Part shown: positions 11,334-25,463 of the stretch, piece by piece
Layout: each line of letters opens with the position of its first letter
How positions within the stretch are numbered: the first letter of the stretch is position 1
NCBI RefSeq assembly: GCF_958295425.1
Contig: NC_081142.1
Span: forward strand, 24,152,969 to 24,216,968
Reading direction: 5' to 3'
Length of the DNA: 64,000 bases
Source of the DNA: Solea solea
Lineage: Eukaryota; Chordata; Actinopteri; Pleuronectiformes; Soleidae
Position numbers and translations under genes: made by a program
Notes under the pieces: generated by a model
Seen by the model: the letters and a program-made list of their open reading frames with translations, nothing else
What the model was told of the DNA's origin: nothing
Databases searched by the model: none

Positions 11334-13572
11334 ACACAAAACAAAAATCTGTATGAATGGCTTTCAGTCTTCAGATAGAACCTGCGAAACAATGAAATGC
11401 TTTGTTTGGTGTCAGTTATCTGGAATTGTTCCTTAAAGGTTTATTGATTTATGTGTGTCGGAATTTGGAATTTCAGGGGGTCAGGGGTCAGGGGTCAGCT
11501 TACCCATGATGACCTCGGATTTCCAACTCGGAAACTTGGAGCAACCTCACAAACTCCAAGTTAGGGTTCCACGTTGGCTGCCACTTGCACAAACACTGCC
11601 AATAGCACTTTTTTAAGCGATATCAGCCCAGTTTTCATGTTGATATTCATTCATTATATATCTGCAGAACGCTGCACAGACGTGTGTCAAGTTTGAAACA
11701 AAGAGGTTTTTAGATGAGAAAGACTCGATAATTAAAGCTAAATAAACACCAAATCATCTCTGGAGCTTATTGTGACACGGTTGATGGAAGAGTTCTCATC
11801 AAGAGCAAAGAACAGAACCGGTTCTGCTCTGAGTCATGGGCGTGGCCCTCAGGTGTCTCCTCTGCTCGAGGCTAAAGGCAAGTCAAGGTTAATATTTACG
11901 CCGTAGACAAGCGACACGCACCAGTGGACTCTCATCAAGATCAGCAGTGACCTCGTCTGTCTGCAGAAAAGGTTTTTCTAAACATGCAGCACAAGTTAAG
12001 ACAAAAGTAAACATAAAACAGCTCTTTTCTTCGCCTTTACATGAATGATTGAATCTTTAGTGCAGACTGGTTGTCATGTGATGTTAGAGACTTGATCAAT
12101 GAATCAATGAATAAATTCTGGATCAATCGATGTTGCATCTCTTTGTATCGTTTGTTCATGTTTGAGGTTATTTTTCATTTTATCACCTGTTTAATCGTTG
12201 TTTTTTGTCTTCATCCTTAAGCTAAGTTTAGCAACTAAAGGCTGTTTCACAAAAGTGAATTTAGTGGAGTGGATTTATCCTGGATTAAGTAAGCCTCGAC
12301 CTTTTCTGCAGATTCTCACCTGCTCCAAACCACGTTAACCGCCCAGGTTGAAGTCATTCATGTATTTGACGTGTTCCATTGGAACTCCAGACCCATGACC
12401 TTGGAAATTTCGAGTTCTGACTACAAATGGAACGCACCATTAGTTTGAAGGCACCGACAAGTAAGAAAGGCTTTTGAACTACTTTAGTTTTATTGACATT
12501 TACATGCACTGCATGCATTTATTCTTGTGAAAAGTGAGTTTGCTCATCATTTGGAAAATGTTTTTTGCACAGAGACAACATTAGAATATGTGCTCACACT
12601 TTGAATGTGCACACACTGAGGTTAAGGGTGGAGCTGGATACGTAACAAACACAGCGATTCAACTATTCTTGTTAGGACACTTCACCGACACAACCTTAAC
12701 CTTCACTTCACCACAATTGCAAATCTAAGCCATAAACCTCAACCTTAATTCTTCAGAACTGAAGTTCTGCCTCATTAGGAGAGAGCAGGTTTTGGTCTCC
12801 TTGAGGACGACTGGTCCTGACAAAGATCAGAGTTTATACAACAAAGAGGTTACAAATACAAGTACACACACACACACAGAGTAAGAACCATACACATGGA
12901 CGAGCAAACACTTTGGTAGTTTGACAGCTGTAAATATTTAATAGGGAACACTGAATAGTAGGAGTGAGTGGAACGCAAAGGGCTCGAGTCGTGCCAGGAA
13001 TTTGCACCTGTGCAGGTGCGTGTGAGTGTGACAGTGAGTGAATGAATGAAAAATAAAAGTAAGTCGTTGCCCGAGGGAGTTTATATCAAAGGTGAAAGAC
13101 ACGGTGAGAACTGATAACTGACCCCAGCTCAGTTTCTCTGTGTTTCTATTCACATTTCCACGTCACTGATGAATTTACCATCATAGATTGAACGCTACAA
13201 AACAGTTGGAGCTCATATAAATATGAATTTGGGTGGATTTTACGGGACACAGTGATCGTCTTTCTGTCGTCTGGTTCACAGTGGTACGGCCGAAGCCGCG
13301 CCAGAGAGTGGCCATTATGCAAGCTGCTGCTGCTGCTAACTGATCATGTGACAGTGGTGTACCTGTGCAGCAGCCTGACATGGATATGCCTCCTGGGGGT
13401 TTGGAAACAGAGGCAGGGAGGAGGTAAATGCGAGGGAGGGGCCGTCAGTGAGAGAAGTCACATTACACCTCAACCAATCTGGGTCACTGGTCACACTGTG
13501 ACGAACACTGCTGCTGCTGCTGCTGCTGCTGCTCATCATATACAGAGTCATTCATTCATTCATTGCAGGTCT

Positions 13573-13664
13573 CACAGTGGAAACAGTCTGTGAGCTACTT
13601 TAAAGACTTGAAAGGGATCACAGTGGAAAAAGTCTGTGAGCTACTTTAAAGACTTGAAAGGGAT
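13573..13664. repeat. 46-bp tandem duplication
   Basis: Two copies starting CACAGTGGAAA and ending GACTTGAAAGGGAT differ by about one base. A third begins at 13665 and diverges. Confidence 0.85.
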
Positions 13665-14168
13665 CACAGTAGTGTTTCTGCTTATTTCAGATCATTATCG
13701 TGATTAGAAGTCGAACGATGTGGGTTTTCCTATGGCCTATCATTGATGCCAGATGCTTTTGGCTCACATGTTTCGCCAAATTTTCTATTTTTCCTTCCAT
13801 CAATATAACTATTTTATGATCATAAATGACTGCACTGCAGTGCAACATACAGTGTTTTCAGAAAAGTAATGTGTAAACTAAATATTAAATGCATACAACT
13901 TAAACCTTTGGATGCAAACATGAAGTTGTAGGGACTTAACAACAATAATAATTGAGTTTCTGAGAATCTAAATGCTTAAAAATTAACCCATTAATCTGTC
14001 TACCTCTACTTATAAACTCTCTGGATATGACCAGCAGGTGGCAGTGTAATATAGTCTGGACTGCATTATTTCTCTATATCTCCCTGCCCACATGCACTCT
14101 TTAATTAACATTAAACTTAACCACTTACATAACCAGGATTAACAGTGCACCTGAGTATCAATAACACA

Positions 14169-14201
14169 TTGATATAAAACAGTGACACTGTTTTATATCA
14201 A
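14169..14201. repeat. Perfect hairpin, 16-bp arms, 1-nt loop
   Basis: Arms TTGATATAAAACAGTG (14169-14184) and its complement (14186-14201). ACATT on the left and AATGT on the right extend the symmetry imperfectly. Confidence 0.85.
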
Positions 14202-15270
14202 GTTAATGTCAACTAATCAAATCTTCACCCTGAAATGTAATCATTTGGGGATTTTCTTTTCATGTTCACAAATGTACATCCCCACAACAGGAGCAACAAC
14301 TGGAACACAAACGTACGTAATTCTACAGTTATTAAGACATAATGCTTCATTAATAACATCCTAAAGGTACATATTCACTGAGCCTTTTGTTACGTAGATT
14401 AAATCTGTTTTTACTTGTGTCCCAGTTGACAGCTACGTCTTCAGTGAGAGGGAACCTTCCAAACCCTCACCCTTACCTCCAAGAAACCTGAAATATCCCT
14501 TTAATCATCTTAAATAAATGCCTTATCCCAACCCTTAGCCAATTATTTACCTAAAAATGCGTATTTATCCACAACTAGCATTTTAAAGTGGTGAGGTTCT
14601 CACAGCTGCAGATACACACACAGTTCTTTAGTCTCTGGAGAGGAGGCAGAGGAGGCAGAGGAGGAGGAGGAGGAGGAGGAGGAAGAAGGTGGGGTGAGCA
14701 CAGAGGTGAGAGATGAGTAAGAGCTGAGCACAAGCTGTCACCTCTTTGCCACAGTGTCAGCCGCACCCTAAATACCAGCTCCATGTCATCAGGGTACATC
14801 AGCAGTCAGGTTCTCACACACACACACACACACACACTATTCTAAAATTAAACCATATCCAGCTAATGGCTAACTGCAATCTGAACTTAACCACAATTAA
14901 AATATTAGTCCTAAACTTAACCAGTTCCTCAGAAATGAGGACCAGGTTTTGGTCGCTATGAGGTCCCTGCAGGTCCTGACGAGGTAACACACACAAGTTT
15001 GCACTTCATTCATAGTGAGGACACTCGTCCTCGTCCTGTAGACATAATGCATTCCCTAGCTCTTTACCATAACCCTAAAACCAGGTCTTAACAATCCCAA
15101 AAAACCCTTTAAAGAAGTGAAGACCAGCCCAAAATGTGCTCACTCTGTATGGTTTATGTGATTCTTTTTTTTTTGGTCCTCACAAAGCTACAAATACAAG
15201 AACACACATGCACATGAAACTGAGTAAATATCCATAGAGAGTTGACATTTGACATAAACTAAAACGTTGC

Positions 15271-15345
15271 TTGGAACCTCGCCTGTGCAGGTACTAAAAA
15301 TAGTACCTGGTACCAGGTACTATGCTAGTGGAAACGCTACTTAAG
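15271..15345. repeat. Palindrome-centred MITE-like repeat
   Basis: A 22-bp perfect palindrome at 15301-15322 is centred on CCTGGTACCAGG and followed by TGCTAGTGGAAACGC. Related copies lie at about 26856-26909 and 38637-38700, with a TACC/GGTACC core and a GTGGAAAC-type end in the first. A dispersed non-autonomous element is likely. Confidence 0.6.
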
Positions 15346-15879
15346 TCAGCGTTTCCACCCCATCGTGATGATAAAGCGGTAGATAATAGTGACACTCCTT
15401 TTATTCTGCTGTGGCTGTGACGCCCCCTGCTGGTTGAACTAAAACACTAACACTAACACACACAGAGAAGAAATGTGGAGAGAGAAGGGAAACAATAAAG
15501 GACAGAAGAGAAAAAAAACCATAACAGGTCTTTAATTTGTAAGAGCTCAAAAAGTTATTTCACTCAGTCACTCAGTCAGTCAGTCACTCACTCAGGCACC
15601 CACTCACTCATTCACTCGCTCATATGTGTGGGTTTGATATTTCGCTGTAAGACAAATGAATAACAAGCCCTCGTACAGTGGTCGTTTGGCGCCCCCTCGC
15701 GGCTGACAGGCAGAACATCGTCCCATCCTTCTATTGTCTGCTGAAATATTTATTTATCTTTGTTTATAAAAAAAAATCACATGACGCAAACACTCAGTGT
15801 GCGCGGGACGTTCACGCGCCACATATGAATGTTTACATTAGAGATCATGGATTCATGATTTAAAGGCCGCACAAAGACG

Positions 15880-16579
15880 ATCATTGTTGCTGCAGTCGCT
15901 TCTTTTTTTTTTGGAAGAATCCAATCGGAGCTCATCGCGCGACCGGAGGAGGGCGGGGCTTGTACACCCCTCCCTCCCTCTGCTCCAGGAGCCTTCAGCG
16001 TCAGCCTCGCGTCCCATTGACGAGGCGACGGCTGCTGTGTCCTTGAACTCATCACAGTGGACCAGCGATGATGATGATGATGATGAAGAAGAAGAGCGGG
16101 AGCTCGGACACAGTGGAGCTGAGGTGATGAGGGTGATGTCGCGCGCGTGCAGGAGCTCACAGTTTGGACAGGTGTGAGACCTGTGGAGGGAACACATGGA
16201 TGAAGGTCCGGAGCAGATGTTTGGAGGAGGAGGACACTCGTGGATGTAGCTGCACACACACACACACACACGCACAGGCACAGACCCGGGCCCGCAGCAG
16301 CTCCACATGGATGGATCATGAAGACGCCGGCTGCCGGTGTGAGTCCTCGCCTCTCATGGAGCGTCTCGTTCCCCTGACAGTGCCGCTCCTCTCGGACATC
16401 CCCGGCCCCCGTCACTCACCATGAGGGCAGCAGCTCCGTGATTCCTCCCCGTGGATCTTTTCTCCAGCTTCTTCTCTCTTGCTGCTCACGCAGGATTTAT
16501 CATTTATTTATCAGCTGCTGGATTTCTTTGTGTTCATTTTTCCACCCAGTTTCTGTGTCTTGTGTGAGGCCGGGCCGTG
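15880..16579 (+). promoter_or_regulatory. slc22a23 promoter and 5' UTR region (GC/CpG-rich)
   Basis: Sequence changes from AT-rich to GC- and CpG-rich here (for example around 15937-16060 and 16330-16430) and runs into the slc22a23 start codon. It contains a GAT/GAA trinucleotide run at 16068-16095 and a (CA)n at 16255-16272. No TATA box is evident, so a CpG-island promoter is inferred. Several short upstream ATGs lie in it. The exact transcription start cannot be read from sequence alone. Confidence 0.5.
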
Positions 16580-19500
16580 ATGGCAGGCGGCCGGCTGGAG
16601 GCGCAGGACCACCCGCCAGAGAACGGCTTCACTCCGCTGGAGCACCCGGTGCCGCGGCTGCTGCCGCACATCGACGGCTCGGTACTGCCGTCTCTGGGCG
16701 GGTTCGGGAAACACCAGAAGCAGCTCGTGGTCCTGACCTGGATTCCAGCTTTGTTCATCGGATTCAGCCAGTTTTCGGATTATTTCCTCCTGGCTCAGCC
16801 CACTGGCACGTGCGTGCAGCCCCTCGCGAACGACACGAACTGGACCGAGGCGCCGGTTACCGTAGGAGCGCCCGCGCTGCTCCATCTCAACGGCACCGAC
16901 ACCGGGGAAGGCTACGGGGAGGGCGGCGGGGGCCCCTCACTGTGCGCCTGTAAGGAGTGGAGACTGGAGCTGCAGACGGGACTCAGTCAGAATGTGGTTA
17001 CCAAGGTAACGGGAGAAAATATTCACTTCATCACCATTGATCCAAGTTAACTAGTTAACAAGTTACCCACTGAGCTCAACATGAGAGGATGTGTTTGTTT
17101 CCGCTTTTCTGTCATAAACATTGACCTCGTCAGGACCAGTCGTCCTCGTGGAGACCAAAACCTGGTCCTAGTGAGGCAGAACCTCATTTCTAAAGATTAA
17201 GTTATGGTTTAGGTTAGACTGTCCTCACGTGAATACCCGCACTCGTTTTTGTTACCGCTTAAGGACCTTCCATCTTGTCAGGACCAGTAATCCTCATTGA
17301 GACTAAAAACCTGGTGCTAATGAGGCAGAACCTCATTCTTGAGGCTATGGTTCAATATTAAAGTTAGAGGTAAGATGTGGATTGTGGTTTGGGCACATTT
17401 TCATGTCCCATACCAAAGTATAAAGCATAAAAAGTTGCTCCTGTTGTTTATTTACATTTTTACAGTGTTTTCTCAGTGAAGTTTGTGTTTTTTTATTTCG
17501 ATATCCAGTGATTTTGACCATTACTGAGTGTCTAGTTATGTCTGGATCCAATAATTCCCTCCGTTGACCGTCCATCAAAGAGTCCATTACTTGCTCTGTT
17601 ATTTTTATTTACCGGTTTACAGAAGTATTTCTTTTTTAAGGTTTTTAGACATTTTTACAGCGCTCCTCTTTTTGACTCTCAGTTTAGAGCAGAGGTTTTA
17701 AACTCAAATGACCTGAAGGGTCACTGAGCATCTGGTCTGGTGGATTTAAGTAGATTCTTTCCACAGGTTTTCAAAATAAAAGTGCCTGTGTTGTTATGGA
17801 AATGATATATAGCTCACAATTAATGACACATACAGAATTAACTCATAAGTTGATATTGATTGGCTGGTCACACGAAATCGATTGGAGGGCATTTAAAAAA
17901 ACAAAAACATTTCTAATATCAATATACATAATATACTGAACAATTTAAATGTCTAACTGTGGTTATTTTTGAATGAATTTGCGATTGCGGTATAATTTGC
18001 GATACACTTTTACATAATTGTTCTCATTTAAGAATAACTTTTATGCGAAACAAAGACGTTCTCTTCTGTCGCTCAGGACAATATTTAGTCTAAAAATAGT
18101 TTTTTCCATACACATTTTGTTCATTATCTCAAGGCTCTGCACGTAGACAACACAATGAGCAAGCACTGACAGAATCAGACTCAAACATGTCTGACCCATC
18201 TGCCTAGACAGGTTGGGGTGAAATGGGGAGGAGAGGAAGGACATTAATTGTTCGGCCTGTGCCTCAAAGTAATCTGAAAGTGAAATGTGGCTCCAGATTC
18301 AGGGACCGCGTTCTATGATGAGATAACAGACGCTGTAAAGACACATAATGGTGCTTTTTTTATGCTTATACTAAAATGTGACGTCAACAGATTGCCGGCC
18401 TCTGATTGGTCAGAGAATGTCGAGTCATGAGCGCGACGTCCGACAGAGGAGTCTGGTGTTTTTAGAGACAGCGCTGCTGAAAGTCAGTATTTCAGTTCAG
18501 TGACTGTGTCAGACGGAGTCTGTGCGCCGCTCATGCAGGAAGTACTGAACTAAGCTTTTTAATCCACTGATTTTAATGAAAACCTGTGGCTCTAGGGCAG
18601 CATGCTCTGCACTGGCTCCCTGTAGATTTGAAAAAATGTTGTTTATCTTTATTTCCTTTCCTTCTTTCATTATTTCTTTCAAAGCAAACACTTCTTTTTC
18701 TAGCGACAAATGACAGTGGTTTAATATTTCGTCCACTAAAATATGCGCCACATGATCCCATGTCTACATCAAACGCCCCAGAACCCAAAAATGACATGTA
18801 AAGAACCCAACAAACTTGTGTTTGAACTGAAATCCCAGCACTTAAATGAAGTCATTTGTTCGTTACACATTTAGAGCCATGTCAACAGTTTTCTTTTGGA
18901 GAAGACAAAAATGGCTCTTTTAAATAGTAAGATCACAGAAGTATAATATCAATATATATATTATATATCAAGTATAATAACGACGTGGATGTTACATAAA
19001 AGTGCAGACACTGAGTCACTATATGGATTCTTCTGCTTTTATATAAAATGTCAATAAACTCACAAGTCCATCCACACTCCCCCCCCCCCCCAGCCCATCG
19101 GTCAGTATAAACACGTTTATGTGGTAACTATTTGAAAGTGTCATCCATTTTGTCTGTGATGAGGCTGCGGGGAACAGTTCTGCTGGACCAGAGGAGGCTC
19201 AGCGAGGAGTAAATCACGTTTTAATACCGCAGAATTGCTGCGTCGCACTCTTTCAGACACACTTTCAGGGTCACAGACGCAGAGAACACAATGTGCTCGC
19301 ACACACACGCGTCCTTGGCTGAGTTTCAGAGCTGCAGCGGTGCGGCGTTCACTGACCCGTGGCCTTCGAGGAAAAGAGTGGAAAACTATTGATTTGTGTC
19401 ATTGCAGACCGCGTTCACATGCATGCTGTTCACCCTCTCACACACACACACACACACACACATACACACACACACTCACAGTCAGAGGACATCATGTGCC

Positions 19501-21387
19501 TCACAGTCATTTCCTGGAGACTTAAAACTTGGAACAGATGTGCAAATTTGTACTAAACGTTGAATCAACTACAAAACTACAAAATAAAACCAAATAACAT
19601 AAAATATCTTCATTTCTTTTACCATTCTGTTGTCGCCAACAGGATTAGCCATGCATGCGTCTCATGACTGTAACTCCTAGACTGTTGTGATATCTAGAAA
19701 ACCCAAAAACTAAGGACTGGCGATCTATCCAGGTGCCCATGACCCTCATGTGGAGGATAAAGCAGTATTAGAATGGACGGATGGATACCGGAAAGCAGAG
19801 AAATAGAGCTTTGCACCGATATACTTGTCATTACGGTAGAACCTCAGGACTTCCGAGCGTCCAATCACAGACGAGATTCCTAAACGGTTGAAAGTTATCT
19901 TGGGGAAAGGGGCAGAAGAACTCACTCATTGAACATATTTTGACAATTCTACAGCCATAAAATCATCATAAATCCAGACAGCCTCATTATCTTGAAGGTC
20001 AAGGTCCAAACTAACCAGTTAATGCCTCACACTAACATTAACCAAACCACTGTTCAAATCTTAGGCCTCATCTTAACCAGCTCCTCAGAAATGAAGTTCT
20101 GTCTCATTAGGAACAGGTTTTAAATACAAGTCCACACACAAATGCTGGTGTTTTTCTCTCTTCTGCTTTTTATTCAACTGACATTTGAATATTTGCACAA
20201 ACAAAAGCAGTGAGTGGGTTCTGACAGTCCTGACAGTTCATGTGTTCATAACCACTCAGCCTCTCATGTTGCCACTGCTGATTTTTGTCTTCTGAAAAAG
20301 TTTGTCTTGTGTTTTCAGTGGAATCTGGTGTGTGACTCTGCCTGGAAGGTGCACATCGCCAAGTTCTCTCTGCTAGTGGGCTCCATATTTGGCTACCTGG
20401 TGATGGGTGTCATGGCTGACTGGTACGCTCTCCAACCATCAATGATCTGAAACTGACTTCTCTTTTCCTGTTTTTCTCCAGCCTTTGTGGAATCAAGTGC
20501 TTACAGATTGTCCCCAAAAGTATAATTCTGTTTTACAGTCTGTAGTTTTAGTAGACAAATGACAGTGTCCGTTCTTACTGTATGTACCATTCTTTATCAT
20601 CTATTTTCCTCCAAATGGCAACATGTTCTATTCAAACAGCCAACATGAGTGATTCTGTCCTTTAAAATTTTTTTTATCTTATGTAATAAATCAAGTGAGA
20701 AGTAGAAGTTAATTTGCCCAGTGGCTTTTATTCAAACAGAGTTCTTTATGCAACCGGCAGAATCGACCCCTGGCAGCGAGTCAATATATCTGTCCTTTCA
20801 CACTGCTGTCCTCGCAAGAACTTTTTATGGATTCATTCTGCAGGGATCATGAATATTTGTCAGTCCCACTGTTGCCAGGGCTAAAATTCAAACAAATGAA
20901 AGCACCATATCATCAACAACGTTAAAAAATGGTGAGCACCACCAAGAAAAAGAATAGTTTTCTTCATCCAGAGACAAAAGTCATTTTAATTCAAGCAAAA
21001 CTCTCTGCGTGGCTCAGTGAGAACAACATGTCCTGTAATTGGGTGAAATGGCCCTTTAAGACACACGTTTGTCCGTTGGATGCATTGTAGTCCCGTCTGC
21101 GGCCTGCGGGGCTGCCTGTCAACACCGTGGGAAAAAAGTCCCCACATTGTATTTGGGCTCAGTTGCCATGGAGACAATGTAAAGAAATGTGCTGGGGAGG
21201 TTGGGGGGGAGGTGCTCAGCTCTGACCTGACCCACTGGTCAACTGACCCCCCCGCCCCCCCCCCCCCCGTAATCCAGGAAATTCACATTCTCTAAACAAG
21301 ACAATGGTGGAATGATCTCTTTCATCCGACAGCACGCGAAAGCTTCTTCGCTCAGTTTGTTTGTTTTGACTGATGTCGCTGTTGCAC

Positions 21388-21453
<66 letters not shown>

Positions 21454-24400
21454 GTTCGGTCGACAGCCCGTGTTGATTCTCTCTGTGCTTTTCATGCTGG
21501 TGTTTGGTCTGAGCGTTGCCTTCTCTGTAAACGTCACCATGTTCAGCACGCTGCGCTTCTTTGAGGGTTTCTGCTTGGCGGGCCTCGCTCTCTCCCTCTA
21601 CGTACTCAGTAAGTACATGCTGTGGCATCATCACCGCCGCCGTCGTGCATGTTTGCTTTTCTGCTCTTGTTTCTTCGTTCTTTCTCAGTTTCTCAGTTCA
21701 AACCCCAGGGTGGACCAAAGTGCAGCACCATGCAATACAAATCAACAGCAAGTTTGAAGATGATCGCACAAAAACTCTAGAACAAGTTTGCTCAATTACC
21801 GTTGGTGCAAAATGGAAAAAATCGCCCAAAAATGGCCGTTTAGTCCAAGATGGCGGGCTTCCTGTAGGATTTATGGCAAAGTCGTCATTGACTTTTTGGA
21901 CCATCCTGACATGATTAACATTTGTACCAACTTTTGTTCATGTACGTGAAACGCGACAAAAAGTCACCTGATGAAAGCTGATTTTAATTTCGGTAAGCCC
22001 CTCCCATTTCCATTTTTTTTTCAATATTCAGGCCCTCAAAAAAGCTATTTACTTCGAGGAAAAAAAAAAGTTAATAATACTAAGTGTTCTACGCACCTTG
22101 TGCTCGAACCCTAATAAGAGGGCTATTGAGGGCTCACAGACACACATAAAAGCCAGTAAAAGAAGCATTTAAAAACAACAGCGCGTGGGGGCCGGCGTGA
22201 TGTGAGGTGGGAGCTCATGCCACAGAGAAAGCTCGAGCTTCAGCCTTGATTTTGGAACGACTAAGAGGAGCTGATCTGCAGATGAGGCCAGAGCAGATCA
22301 CAAAGATAGGGAGGGGATTATTATTAAAAACATAACCATTAATGCTTGAACATAACGGATTACTAAACAAGGTTCACTCATGCACAATCAAGTCAAGCTA
22401 TGATTGTAGCTCATACGCTAAATTGATTTATTAAATGAAGTGTGTCCACCTCCACTCCATTAGGGCGTGAAATGCTGTTAGCATGTTAAGCGCCATTCAA
22501 AGTCCTAGCATTCTTCTACCATCCAATGACTTTGTTTGAGGCTCTAACCTCTAACCTCATGGAAATGGAACGAAACGATCTTTTATTTTGTCATTTTGGA
22601 AAAGGTTTTTCCGTAAATGCGACATTCGACTCTAAATGCTGTAGTACATATGCCAGGCCTGCACGTGGTGCTGTGGTGCCGCTACACAAATACACCAAAA
22701 CCAGAAAAGACGACATTGAGCTTGCGCATACAGCGTGTGTGCTGTATAAAAAAAAGATATTTGTTACAATGTATACAATAACGGAAGAAAAAAAGTCAAA
22801 CCTTATCATTAATTGAACAGAACAAACTATCTCCAGACAACAGGAGAGGAAGACGACAACAACGTAGACAAGGCCAGAATGGGGTGGAGTTATGACATCA
22901 TTAGAACGGAGTCGCTGTCCGTCTGGAACTCGTTCCCCAGATATCTACGTATCTTAAGTTACGTAGATATCTTAAAATAAAAGCGTCTGCTAAATGACAT
23001 GTAATGTAATGTTAAGTTTATAATCTGACAAACGTTAGAAACGTACAATTAAGACGGACATCGACTCCATGCCCATGACTAGCGACTATTCCATTGAGCT
23101 GTCGCTCCAAAACGCAGTAGCCAATCAGAAGGCAGCTTCTGATTGGCTACACAAATCTAATTCCATGCCCAGTGTTGCTGAATGGTCTCGTTGTTTCGTG
23201 CGTTAGCATGAATGCTGATTAACTCTGAAATGCTCGTCTGGAAGGACATGATTAGAAGTTGTCGTATGTATGTAAATAATAATCATAAAATTTTAGAAAA
23301 TACGCTTTCCTTGAAGACTTTTGAGGCTTTAATTCCCCCCAGCCCAGACAGAGGGGGGAGCGGAGTTAGCCGTAAAGCTCTTGTAGAAGTTTAACATTGT
23401 ATAGTTTTATTGTGAACCCCCACACATTCCCCTCTTACCTCTCTCAGAGAGAGAGCTTAGTCATACATTATGCGTGAGGCGAGAGGGGGGACGTGTCGTC
23501 CCTCTCAGTCAGGGGTCTCAGATAAGTCTGCTGAGAACAAGTCAACAGAAGTGTCGGCCTGCGCCTACGGGCCGTCTGCTGGAGACAGACACTCCTGAGA
23601 ATTTCATTTATTTAATCATGTAATCATGAGGTAAATGACAACATGCAGTCAATAAACCATCACCCAAACAAAGAGTTTCATTAAAGCTAATGGTGATGTT
23701 GATACAAACTGTAAACTGTTTTGTTTTGTGTGCTAGCATGCTAATGCCAGCTCAGATGAGGCTGATTTAAATGTGTTTACTGCTAATTAGCAAGTGTTAG
23801 CTAACCATCAATCATCTAAACAACACGGGCACTTTGACGTGATGGTGTAAATAAATATGAGTGTGGCATATATTTGTGAGTAAGCGAGTGAACTGGCCAT
23901 GGCCGCAGATATGTGGAGCTACGGTTGTAGCCGAATGAATTGTGCTCTGCTCCACTGCGCTAGGTGGTGATATTATGTCCTCTTTTGTATGTTAGCATTA
24001 GCATTTTCGAGCACCATTGTGTGTTTTCTTATCACATTGGAAATATTCACTTCTTTCAACAAGCAGAGCGTAAACTTGGTCTCCTTGTAAGTCTTTAAAT
24101 TCACCTCTCTGTGTTTTTGTTCTTCACTGATTTTTTAATTTCCTGGTCAAAGCCCGGGGTTGGGAATTGTGGAGCATGTGCAGAGCGCGCCTTAGCCAGT
24201 TTGGGTCCCACAAAATGTATTCATGCAACAATAATTCAACTCAATCACGTGTGAAATTCTACTGAAGTGAATTTGTCTTATTTACTTGATTTAATTTGTC
24301 AAAGTCGGGCTAACATTTTCACACGTCCAGTTTTATTCAGACCATCAGAGTTACACTCACATCAGTACATGATTTAACAAAACCCTGTATTTTACGTCTC

Positions 24401-25397
24401 TTTTCATTTCAATCTTAAATCTTAAATGAGATTAAATGGACGACACGTCTCTCCCACACACAGACATGGTCACTAACACTCAATTAACAAGTGCTTGTAA
24501 TGTGTAAAAGTAACAGTGTGTGTCTGATTGTTTGCGTGTACTTTGAAATGAAAGGGGAAAAACTAGGTGTGGATGAATACAGTAGGAGGGAAAAGGTGAA
24601 CATTTGACCCTGACTGTCACGTGAGATCATAAAGACGCCCTAGAAAAGGCTGAATACACGAACGCCACTGAAACCTAATTTGCAGTTTTCCATGACTGAT
24701 AGAAAGTGGTTTTATTTGATTACCTGGTTTCTTGTCTACTTTGTGGCACAGCGACGTCTCGTTCATGTGCTGCAGGACAGAGACAGAAAAGAACAATCGC
24801 TCTGTGCTCTGGCGCTGACACATTGTCTCGCTGACTTGGCTCAGTGCTCGTACTTTTGATTTGGGATAAAATAAACAGTGGGGGTTGAAGTGCTGACCTT
24901 GAACTTAAAAGTTCTTCTTTGTAACACAATCTCTGGCAGTAAAAGCCGGCTGTTTTTATGCACGTTAACTGCCTCAAACATGAGCCGCAAATCCACAGAA
25001 TAATAAAAATAATAAGAATATTCTGAAGGAAAAACGACAGTCGTTTTATGTGAATATTTTCATTAAAACGGAATCTTTTTTTTTCAGTGGACTAAAACAA
25101 GACATTTGAGTGTACACATATATATGTGTATATGTATATACATATATATGTATATACATATATATATATCTAGATAGATATATATATAGATACATATATA
25201 TATGTTGTATTAAAGGCGACTGAAACTGAGTTTCATTATAATTTCTGCAGAATCTCCCAGAGAAATTCTCTCTCTGTCAGTTTTTTTTCTTTCACCCTCT
25301 GTCACTGTGAAAGCAGCTCTGAATCTCTATTTTTAAATCCAGCAGCTCTTTCTTGGTCCTTTTCCATTTCCAATCCTCTCCTCCATTCATCCCATTT

Positions 25398-25463
<66 letters not shown>

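Larger units (their letters stand above)
9902..15879. other. Large upstream non-coding region
   Basis: About 6 kb without a supported gene. Contents I can name: three microsatellites, a 46-bp tandem duplication (13573-13664), a foldback (14169-14201), a (GGA)n at about 14653-14683, two copies of a GACCAG-type repeat, and a palindromic MITE-like motif at about 15271-15345. May include slc22a23 regulatory DNA. Confidence 0.5.

Noticed and set aside
13252..13593. 113-codon frame with an Ala run near a possible promoter
   Set aside because: Ala run is a GCT triplet repeat; no family features, splice signals or supporting start.
16438..16953. 171-codon + strand frame overlapping slc22a23 exon 1
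   Set aside because: Out-of-frame shadow in GC-rich DNA; the other frame matches SLC22A23.
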